Part shown: one piece after another, positions 52,443-59,394 of the stretch
Position numbering within the stretch: position 1 is the stretch's first letter
Layout: each line of letters opens with the position of its first letter
The notes under the pieces: model-generated
Database searches by the model: none
Told to the model about the DNA's origin: nothing
What the model saw: the letters and a program-made list of their open reading frames with translations, nothing else
Made by a program: the position numbers and the translations under genes
NCBI GenBank assembly: GCA_944323035.1
Contig: CALUQY010000015.1
Location: forward strand, 1-59,394
DNA length: 59,394 nt
Source: Candidatus Gastranaerophilales bacterium
GTDB lineage: Bacteria > Cyanobacteriota > Vampirovibrionia > Gastranaerophilales > Gastranaerophilaceae
Direction: 5' to 3'

Positions 52443-52470
52443 TAAACTTTTATCGTTTAACTGCCGACAT
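52443..52470 (+). promoter_or_regulatory. Sigma-28-type promoter for the gene at 52501
   Basis: TAAACTTT (52443-52450), a 12-base spacer, GCCGACAT (52463-52470): 13 of 16 matches to the sigma-28 consensus. It ends 30 bases before the ATG. Confidence 0.62.
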
Positions 52471-52500
52471 ACCTTATGTTATGTAAATTTGAGGTAATTT

Positions 52501-55500
52501 ATGTCAGGCAATGTAGGCGGACAAGACGGAAATCAAATTAATATAAAACTTTACAACGGTAAAACGGTTAACCTGAAAAAGCTGGATAAACTTATCGGTA
52601 AGTCGACTGAAGGTTCTGTTTTTGCCAGATTTGATACGGCCGATAACGGCGGTAACGCTAATAATGTCTTTGATGAAGCCGAAATCAACCGGATTAAAAA
52701 CACTCTTTTACAATATCAAGCCAGCGGCAACAGCGTAAGCCAGGACGAGTTAAACATGATGTTCGGCTACGGTCAAATCGGGCCGGATTTAAAACAAAGA
52801 CATTTTGACGTAAATAAATTGACTTCACTAATTGATTCATTACCGGATGATGACGCTCAACCGGAACAATCTGTTAAGGGCACCCCACACCCTGCCGAAA
52901 CAAAACAGGTGTTCACGAATTATACTGTTCAACCGGGCGATACTCCGGAAAAACTCGCACAAAAATTTGGCTTGCAAGGTGATGATGCGGAAGCCTTTAT
53001 TAAACATTTGCAAAAGCAAACGAATAAAAAAGGCTGGTTTACAGTCGGACAAAAAATAACACTCTTAGGCGAACATTCAGAAGCTCTAAAAAACATGGCT
53101 GATTATTCTGAGGATGCAGCTGTTCTGGATAAGCGCTGGGCAAATACAGAATCCGGCAAAAAAGCTATTGCGGCAGAAGAAGCCAGAAAAAGAGCCGATG
53201 AGGAAGCCAGACTTGAAGCACAAAAAAAGAAACCTGTTTCGCCTCCGCCGCCTAAAGATACCACACCGGCCTCACAAAGGCTTGTTATCGCAAGTGTGCG
53301 AAATAACGGTAAAGCCGCAGCAGCTGTGCTTAAAGAACAAATTAGCTGGGCGTCTTTCAACGACAATACCAGAGCTAAGCTGGCAGAAAAAGTTACAAAC
53401 CAAAATGTTGCATACGTTCTTGAAGCATATCCTGACTTAGTCACTGATATTGACGATGAGTGGGGTATGGATGTTAAAGATGTAAAAAAATATGTAGTGG
53501 AACCTCTTAACAAACGTTTAAGAGAATTAGGCATGAATAAACATTGCCTTCCTAATGATTTGAGCAAGTTTAAAATGGAAGATTTAGAAAAAGCCTGCGG
53601 CAATCTTGCTGCGCTTATCCGTAAAACAGATGCCGAAAACGGTTATGTTTTCAAACCTGCTGCCGGAGATGAGGGCAAAGTTCATCAACCAAGGTTAAGT
53701 TCGCAGCGCGGACATGTAGCATTACCTTCTGCACAAAAATCAGTTCCAAAGGCACCTGCTCAATCACCGAAACCGGCAGAGTCTAAAGAAACTCCTGTTA
53801 AACCGGAAGAAAAGGAATATTGGAAATATCTTTCTATGGAGGAATTGTCTTATCCGGAACCATTACAAGACAGACTGTTTGAACTCAGACGTTACGGCAT
53901 TGAAGTTACCGTAAATAAAACACGTGACGGCTACAGGCTTGATTTAAACGAAAATGCGCAAAATATTGAACGATATACCCGTCCGATGTTTAGCATGGAT
54001 TCACCAATTCCGGCGACAGAAGATGGGGGTACAAACGTAACAGACCTGTTAAATTTATTCGGTACTGAAAAAAGCCTGATTCTGGACAATGAGGGGAATT
54101 TGGTAAGCCAAAATCAAAAATCTGCAGACAAAACAGTTGTAACACAATACGACGCAGACGAAAAACCAATTCACACGGAAACAAATTATAAAAAATACGT
54201 AAGCTACAAACCCGTTGATGAACAGAGAGTGGTCAACGATGATGTTGCAACTGACATTGAAATTAACAGACCGGAACATTTAAATGAAGCCGGTACCGAA
54301 TTCGCGGACTCACTTGAAGATAACAAAGCTGCGCTTATGAAAACTCTCGGACTTGATAATGAACAATATAACAATCTGGCAAATCTTGCTATGGGTATTG
54401 CCGAGCAGGAAACTCACTTCGGTGCTTCAAGATATACGACAAGGGCAGGTGAAACAAATACACAGTGGCGTAATCTGGCTAAACAAACAATGGATGCGGT
54501 ATACTATAGCGAAGATTTACCGGATTTTGTAAAAGATACTGTTTTTGCTCTGGGCGGAACAATGTCTTCTTCTGTTGAGGAATACTATCAAAAATATACT
54601 GACGGCACAAAATCCTATGGTATGACTCAGGTTAAAGTTGATGAATTTATCAAAGACAGTCCTGTTCTCAAGAAACAACTAGCCGCGTTTGGTATTAATT
54701 CCGGAGAAGATATTAGAAAATCCCCTGAAAAACAGGCGATTGCAACTATTATTATTCTGAATAATAAACGTATTGTTGCTGAATCCTCGACATGGCAGAA
54801 ACGTCTTGCTGACAATAATGCAAATATAACTGATAAGGATCAGCAAATTACTCAAAATGATTTGATTGCGTTACTTTACAACGGGAATTCCTCAAAAACA
54901 GATCTTTTAAAAAAGGGGCAATTAACGATTAGTGATGCACCTTACGCAAGAAACGTCCGTTCTTATGTTAAGTTTTATTATGAGGTTTCAGAGGATGAAT
55001 TATCCCGCCGCCGCGCAGATGCTCTTGGGACCGAATCTCAGGGTAACAACGGTCGTCTTGGAACAGTAATTTTTATGCCAACTGCCTACACAACCGATGT
55101 TACTAATTCTAAAGAGGATTTACAAACTCTTGAAGGCGCGTTGAAAAATAATTCTTCAATACCACAACAATTGAAAGACCAGTTAATCATGGCGGCCCGC
55201 AAAAACGAAATCGCCTTTGGCTACGGTTTAAGCGCAGATGAAGCTTCCTCAATAACCGCTGCCGATGCGGCGTTAATACTTGATAAACTCGATGGTTTAA
55301 AGAGTAGAATTACTAATCTTGTTGATCCGGCAAGAATAAGAACAGAAGTACAAAAAGCACAGGATGATTTCCGTTCCGACTATCTTGAATCAAGACAGGT
55401 TATTGTAAATGACGGTGATGTTCCGGCTGGAAGCATTATTCCGGCGCTGCGTTCCGGCGATATTGTAGATGAACGTTTGGATTATAATCGTGAAACCGTA

Positions 55501-56139
55501 GTCACCAGTGCTCACAGGGCCGGCCGCGGCGGCGGAGCGCAACGCGCAATTAACCGCGATGCAGCGGCCATTGCCGCCGGAAATTATAGAGGTTTTGCAG
55601 TTCAGGAAGATTTAGGAGTTAACCCTTATGATGCCCATGGCAACTATCTGCCGCGCGAACAAAGAGAACTGGCTGAATTCGCATCACAGGTTACAAAAGA
55701 TATGGGCACCGGCGGTTTATGCTTAACCGGTATAAAGGCATCCTTTGAAAGCGCCGGCATAATTGAAAAAGGCGAAGTTGTTTATCCTAAAGGCCACAAA
55801 GACTGGGGTAAACCAATTGAAAATGCAAAAGATTTAAGATTTTATCTTGATGCGCACCCAGAAAAATTTGAGGAAGTTAAGTATGTCAGCCTCGGAAACG
55901 GTACGTCGCGTGAGCTTAATGCCTCAGATATTAAGAATTTACCGGCCGGCTATATAGGCGTATTTATACCGGGGAAAGGTTTTGAAGATCAGGCAGGTCA
56001 CGCGTTTATCACTAATGGTAACGGGCAGGGCTATGCGGATGAAGTTGATAACCTTCGCTGGGATGACTTTAAATCATCCGGTGCCGGAAACGGTAAAGGT
56101 GAACACGGTATCTTTAAAATTTACAGACTTAAAGTATAA
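52501..56139 (+). CDS. Multidomain cell-wall hydrolase: LysM, lysozyme-like, C-terminal Cys/His domain
   Basis: The 1212 residues have no signal peptide. In order: an N-terminal EF-hand-like region (FDTADNGGNANNVFDEAE, about 45-65); a LysM domain (YTVQPGDTPEKLAQKFG, about 141-185); an Ala/Lys coiled coil and Pro-rich linkers; a lysozyme-like domain about 610-820 with a candidate catalytic Glu in GIAEQETHFG and SYGMTQVKV; and a C-terminal domain with GGLCLTGIK and AGHAFITNGNG, a Cys/His pair as in NlpC/P60 or CHAP peptidases. It probably binds and cleaves peptidoglycan twice. The sigma-28-type promoter suggests a link to flagellar or secretion genes. A terminator follows. Confidence 0.8.
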   Translation: MSGNVGGQDGNQINIKLYNGKTVNLKKLDKLIGKSTEGSVFARFDTADNGGNANNVFDEAEINRIKNTLLQYQASGNSVSQDELNMMFGYGQIGPDLKQRHFDVNKLTSLIDSLPDDDAQPEQSVKGTPHPAETKQVFTNYTVQPGDTPEKLAQKFGLQGDDAEAFIKHLQKQTNKKGWFTVGQKITLLGEHSEALKNMADYSEDAAVLDKRWANTESGKKAIAAEEARKRADEEARLEAQKKKPVSPPPPKDTTPASQRLVIASVRNNGKAAAAVLKEQISWASFNDNTRAKLAEKVTNQNVAYVLEAYPDLVTDIDDEWGMDVKDVKKYVVEPLNKRLRELGMNKHCLPNDLSKFKMEDLEKACGNLAALIRKTDAENGYVFKPAAGDEGKVHQPRLSSQRGHVALPSAQKSVPKAPAQSPKPAESKETPVKPEEKEYWKYLSMEELSYPEPLQDRLFELRRYGIEVTVNKTRDGYRLDLNENAQNIERYTRPMFSMDSPIPATEDGGTNVTDLLNLFGTEKSLILDNEGNLVSQNQKSADKTVVTQYDADEKPIHTETNYKKYVSYKPVDEQRVVNDDVATDIEINRPEHLNEAGTEFADSLEDNKAALMKTLGLDNEQYNNLANLAMGIAEQETHFGASRYTTRAGETNTQWRNLAKQTMDAVYYSEDLPDFVKDTVFALGGTMSSSVEEYYQKYTDGTKSYGMTQVKVDEFIKDSPVLKKQLAAFGINSGEDIRKSPEKQAIATIIILNNKRIVAESSTWQKRLADNNANITDKDQQITQNDLIALLYNGNSSKTDLLKKGQLTISDAPYARNVRSYVKFYYEVSEDELSRRRADALGTESQGNNGRLGTVIFMPTAYTTDVTNSKEDLQTLEGALKNNSSIPQQLKDQLIMAARKNEIAFGYGLSADEASSITAADAALILDKLDGLKSRITNLVDPARIRTEVQKAQDDFRSDYLESRQVIVNDGDVPAGSIIPALRSGDIVDERLDYNRETVVTSAHRAGRGGGAQRAINRDAAAIAAGNYRGFAVQEDLGVNPYDAHGNYLPREQRELAEFASQVTKDMGTGGLCLTGIKASFESAGIIEKGEVVYPKGHKDWGKPIENAKDLRFYLDAHPEKFEEVKYVSLGNGTSRELNASDIKNLPAGYIGVFIPGKGFEDQAGHAFITNGNGQGYADEVDNLRWDDFKSSGAGNGKGEHGIFKIYRLKV

Positions 56140-56171
56140 AAATACCGCCCCGTGCTGGAGCGGTATTTTTT
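56140..56171. terminator. Terminator between convergent genes
   Basis: AAATACCGCCCC paired with GGAGCGGTATTT, then six T on the plus strand. It lies between the genes at 52501 and 56173. Confidence 0.88.
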
Positions 56172-56172
56172 A

Positions 56173-57621
56173 CTAGTTATCTCTGAATTTATTAACCATT
56201 TTTCTCATAAATAACAGATATGACGAGAAGTTAATGTTATGACCTCTGTATTCAGCCTTTGTTATAGGTTCTACAAGAGAATTTAAATATACTTCCAGAT
56301 TTGTATATTTTTTCTCTTTAACACTTAACTTTCTGCCGTCATAAACGTTTTTCGGATTCAGTCCGTTATCAATTTCCCAGTAATCAGGGATACCATCGCC
56401 GTCAGTATCGCTTGCGATTGCTCTTCCCTGATTGGTATATTTAGGATAAATTGACGGATCATTGCGGAAGGAAGTATGTTCCATTTCCTTAACGTTTACA
56501 GTTTCAACCATATTAGTGTCAATAATATCACGTTTTAAAGAAGCACCTGCGTATTTAAGAACTTTATCTTTAGCTTTCTGTACACTGTGGGTGTAAATAA
56601 GTTCGTGCGGGAATTCTCTTGTTGAAATCATTGAATTCTTTGATTCCACAAGGTAAATCGTATTAGGATAAACTCCCATAACGTTATCATTTGTATTCAG
56701 CGGGTTTAAGAATACAAAGTTGTTCGCGACAAAAACCCTGCCAGGAACCGTATTTTTAGCACCGGTATCTACAATCTGAAAACGTGCCGGAATAATTGTT
56801 GAGGAACCAAATTTATAATAATTCTTTACAAGATTATAAAGTCCGAGATGCACGCCGTGAACAGACTGTGAACCCCAGTTATAGAGGACGTTATTTCTGA
56901 AATCAATTAAGACATCATCAAGAAGGTTTAATCTTTCCTGCCAGAAATAAGGGTTGCCAATACTGTTATTCACAAAGTAGTTGTGGTGAATACTCAGGTC
57001 ATAACCGCCGACTCTGGCACCGTAAGGCCCCAGCGATTCACCGATAATACACCACTGAATTGTAGAATCTGAGTTATCAAAAAAGTCCAGATTGCTAGGA
57101 TTACCCCATGAAAGCGAGCAGTGATCAATGATAATATTATTCTGATTCTTAATAATTAAAGAAGCCTTTTTATCTTTAGTTCCAAACCGAAAACGCAGAT
57201 ACCGCAAAACTACATGATTACACTGAAAAATTACGGAATCGCCTTTTATACAAATTCCATCACCCGGTGCGGTTTGTCCTGCTACCGTAACAAATCCGTG
57301 TTTAACAATGAGAGGAGATTTAAGATCAATAATTCCGGCAACATCAAAGACAATTGTTCTTGCTCCTTTTTGCGTCAAAGCATGTCTTAAAGTGCCGGGC
57401 TTATAACTGTCTTCAAGTGTAGTAACGTGGTACACCTGTCCGGCACGTCCGCCGCGTGCAAAGGCTCCCGCTCCGTATGCACCGTCAAAAGCATAATCAA
57501 CATTACGCATAAAAATATATGTAAATACTGTTATAGTTACTGCAAAAAACAAAATTATAAGAACAATAAGTAAACCTGAGAATTTGCTCAAACGCAGCAA
57601 AAGTGTCTGGAAATTTTTCAT
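56173..57621 (-). CDS. Membrane-anchored PL1-type pectate lyase-like protein
   Basis: 482 residues: one N-terminal membrane span (about 15-38), then a right-handed beta-helix starting GAYGAGAFARGGRAGQVYHVTTLED, with AGIIDLKSPLIV, IIIDHCSLSWGNPSNLDFF and IHHNYFVNN, typical of polysaccharide lyase family 1. Near the end is a calcium-type motif, SDTDGDGIPDYWEIDNGLNP. The family cleaves pectate by beta-elimination. With a membrane anchor in place of a cut signal peptide, it would act in the periplasm or at the surface on plant fibre in the gut. Confidence 0.87.
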   Translation of the reverse strand: MKNFQTLLLRLSKFSGLLIVLIILFFAVTITVFTYIFMRNVDYAFDGAYGAGAFARGGRAGQVYHVTTLEDSYKPGTLRHALTQKGARTIVFDVAGIIDLKSPLIVKHGFVTVAGQTAPGDGICIKGDSVIFQCNHVVLRYLRFRFGTKDKKASLIIKNQNNIIIDHCSLSWGNPSNLDFFDNSDSTIQWCIIGESLGPYGARVGGYDLSIHHNYFVNNSIGNPYFWQERLNLLDDVLIDFRNNVLYNWGSQSVHGVHLGLYNLVKNYYKFGSSTIIPARFQIVDTGAKNTVPGRVFVANNFVFLNPLNTNDNVMGVYPNTIYLVESKNSMISTREFPHELIYTHSVQKAKDKVLKYAGASLKRDIIDTNMVETVNVKEMEHTSFRNDPSIYPKYTNQGRAIASDTDGDGIPDYWEIDNGLNPKNVYDGRKLSVKEKKYTNLEVYLNSLVEPITKAEYRGHNINFSSYLLFMRKMVNKFRDN

Positions 57622-57695
57622 ACTTTATCCTCTCTGTTATTACTTTATTTTATAAGATTTTAAGTAATATTTCAACATGTTAAGGAATTAATACG

Positions 57696-58565
57696 TTATG
57701 CTCTTTTCATTTTTTCTATAGCGTGTTTAACCAGCAAAGAAGCGCTAACAAGTGAGGCAAACATTATCGGGAAACGATAAATATTTTTCATTTTCTTTGT
57801 TAACGCAGAACTCACAGAAAAGAAAAATAATGGTATCATTGTGTTGAAAATAAGATATTTCGTTGCTTTTTTAACTTGTTTGGAATATTTTTCATTGTCA
57901 GTAATATTCAAACCGGCAAGCCCGACAAATGCAGAGTTAAATGGATTAAAGACCTTAAAATCAGTTATTCGCCAGAGCATTTCCTGTTGAATGTCTTTGC
58001 CGACTACATTATCAACTTTTTTCTTCATAAATTTTTCTACTTGCTCAATTTGTTTTGGCGGTTTTATATTAACCATTTTTTTATCCTCTTCAACAAGAGA
58101 ATTAAGTTTATGAATAGCCAGTCCGTGTTTATTCAGAGCGTAGTCGGCAAGTATAGCTGAAAAAAGACCGCAGCCGACCATTGCAGTATTTGAAATACAG
58201 CTTGCAATAATATTTTTGGAGTATTCAATAGGCGTATGAAGCGGTTTATAGAGTGTATCAAATCTCCCCGCAAGATTTTTTTTATAAAAGTCAGTAGCAG
58301 CAAATTTTTGAAATTTATTATTAAAAAATTCAACTGCAGGTTTAAATATTTTTTCGTGCAGGGTTTTATTTTTGCCAAGAGCCTTGTATCCTAGCATTCC
58401 GGCGGAACTGGCTGCAAGAACAGCTACATCATTGAACAGAATATTACGTTTATAATCCTCGCCGACACTTCTATAATCGTGCACGGTTTTTGCAGTGCCC
58501 ATCAGCAAAAAGATGCCCGCTTCCAAATTCTTCGTATTAAAAATTCTGTTATCAGTTACATGCAT
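57696..58565 (-). CDS. Uncharacterised membrane protein
   Basis: 289 residues from ATG 58565; the frame can start at TTG 58595, but neither has a clear ribosome site. Several hydrophobic segments (NLEAGIFLLMGTA, VAVLAASSAGMLGY, ISNTAMVGCGLFSAILADYAL, and a C-terminal one) alternate with basic helical stretches. The layout resembles the paired proteins at 34837-35984. No family recognised. GCAATTTT lies at the upstream start, but the second half of a class 2 site is unclear. Confidence 0.65.
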   Translation of the reverse strand: MHVTDNRIFNTKNLEAGIFLLMGTAKTVHDYRSVGEDYKRNILFNDVAVLAASSAGMLGYKALGKNKTLHEKIFKPAVEFFNNKFQKFAATDFYKKNLAGRFDTLYKPLHTPIEYSKNIIASCISNTAMVGCGLFSAILADYALNKHGLAIHKLNSLVEEDKKMVNIKPPKQIEQVEKFMKKKVDNVVGKDIQQEMLWRITDFKVFNPFNSAFVGLAGLNITDNEKYSKQVKKATKYLIFNTMIPLFFFSVSSALTKKMKNIYRFPIMFASLVSASLLVKHAIEKMKRA

Positions 58566-58635
58566 GCTTTTTGTATTAAGTTTAAACAAACGCAAAATTG
58601 CGTGTTTTCAACACAATTGTAATATATTGTAAAAT

Positions 58636-59394
58636 TTATTTCGACTTTAATTCAGGATAAACATTCCATTTAATAAGCGGATTTTTTCTAAACCATGTAA
58701 GCTGTCTTTTTGCATAACGCCTTGAATTTTGTTTCAAAAGAGCTGCGGCTTCATCCAGTGTGCATTTACCATCAAGATAGCCGATAATTTCGCGATAACC
58801 GATTGTGTCGGTAAGGTTTGGAATTCTGCCGTGCTTTTCCAGCAAGCGGCGTGTTTCATCAACTAGCCCGTTATCAATCATAACTTCAACGCGTCTGTTA
58901 ATGCGCTCATACAATTCTTCGCGCGGGAAGTTTAATCCTACCCATTCAACATCATATTTGCCTTCATCTTTTATCCCGCGAACTTTTGACATTGGCTGTT
59001 TTAGTGTTTCGACTATCTCAAGAGCACGAATAATCTTTTTCCTGTCATTTTTTTCAATTTTTGCAGCGGTTTCAGGATCAATCAGAGCCATGCGCGCCTG
59101 AAGCTCATCAAAAGGGAAAGCGTCAAGTTCCCTGCGCAAATCATAATTCGGTTCAACCTGCGGTAAGTCATAATTTTCCAGCAAAATTCTAAAATAAAGT
59201 CCTGTACCCCCTGCAATTATCGGAACTTTCCCTCTTAAGGTAATCTGCTCAATACATTTTTCGGCTTCTTTAGCCCACAGCGCAGCAGAATAGTCAAATT
59301 CCGGTTCCACAATATCAATTAAATAATGAGGAATACCTTCACGCTCTTCCATTGTCGGCTTCGCGGTTCCGATATCAAACCCGCGGTAAACGAG
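58636..59394 (-). CDS. miaA: tRNA dimethylallyltransferase MiaA (N-terminus outside window)
   Basis: The frame is open to the window edge; the visible 252 residues begin LVYRGFDIGTAKPTMEEREG, the early part of MiaA. Other motifs are HYLIDIV, AGGTGLYF, RKKIIRALEI and YAKRQLTWFR. It adds an isoprenyl group to A37 of tRNAs reading UNN codons. The ATP-binding P-loop lies beyond the edge. Confidence 0.96.
   Translation of the reverse strand, partial: LVYRGFDIGTAKPTMEEREGIPHYLIDIVEPEFDYSAALWAKEAEKCIEQITLRGKVPIIAGGTGLYFRILLENYDLPQVEPNYDLRRELDAFPFDELQARMALIDPETAAKIEKNDRKKIIRALEIVETLKQPMSKVRGIKDEGKYDVEWVGLNFPREELYERINRRVEVMIDNGLVDETRRLLEKHGRIPNLTDTIGYREIIGYLDGKCTLDEAAALLKQNSRRYAKRQLTWFRKNPLIKWNVYPELKSK

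Noticed and set aside
58565-58620. Class 2 promoter for the gene at 57696
   Set aside because: GCAATTTT is present, but the second box is only CTTAATA at a 13-base distance and would leave almost no leader before the start.

Overview
The window looks like a chromosomal stretch of a low-GC, diderm, anaerobic gut bacterium. The best fit is the non-photosynthetic cyanobacterial lineage Candidatus Gastranaerophilales (Melainabacteria/Vampirovibrionia). The supporting genes are LpxK (lipid A), an MCE/Mla lipid transport set, an SLH-domain exported protein, desulfoferrodoxin, pyruvate phosphate dikinase, ThyX, and many large proteins of no familiar family. The taxon is inferred from this mix and was not tested against any database.

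Layout. 1-4.5 kb: the 3' part of a huge repeat adhesin ending in a PilZ domain, then a protein with helical ends behind a sigma-28-like promoter. 4.5-5.7 kb: a decayed phage fragment against a tRNA-Gly(GCC) gene. 5.8-20.5 kb: mostly housekeeping (PpiC, GGDEF cyclase, lytic transglycosylase, MCE protein, LpxK, PurD-like protein, TPR protein, EF-G, P-loop ATPase, MnmD-like methyltransferase, two flavoproteins). 20.5-28.3 kb: lineage-specific proteins around ppdK. 28.4-32.0 kb: an operon of coaX, mlaE, mlaF and an aminotransferase. 32.0-38.1 kb: small orphan genes, an alcohol dehydrogenase, an orphan response regulator, a membrane-protein pair and an ECF sigma/anti-sigma pair. 38.1-44.3 kb: aroF, superoxide reductase, a degenerate GH13-like protein, an SLH protein, a prenyl synthase and lepB. 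44.3-59.4 kb: more lineage-specific proteins, an RHH regulator, a tail-anchored amidohydrolase with a coupled partner, two orphan sugar-ABC permeases, thyX, a 1212-residue LysM/lysozyme/cysteine-peptidase protein, a PL1 lyase and partial miaA.

The most interesting signal is regulatory. Housekeeping genes have ordinary TATAAT-type leaders. The uncharacterised genes fall into two other promoter classes. Class 1 matches the sigma-28 consensus (TAAAGTTT, 11-12 bases, GCCGATAA) before four genes at 3426, 20679, 32665 and 52501; two of these encode proteins of under 50 residues. Class 2 is a motif I do not recognise, GCAATTTT, exactly 14 bases, (C/G)TTTATA, before at least six and perhaps eight lineage-specific genes, including an RHH regulator. 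An ECF sigma/anti-sigma pair lies among them. Together these suggest two co-regulated sets of lineage-specific surface or secreted factors.

A second signal is a modular repeat in three copies (32034-32138, 32175-32287, 39196-39387). Its terminal hairpin keeps pairing while the stem sequence changes, and copies sit directly upstream of coaX and aroF.
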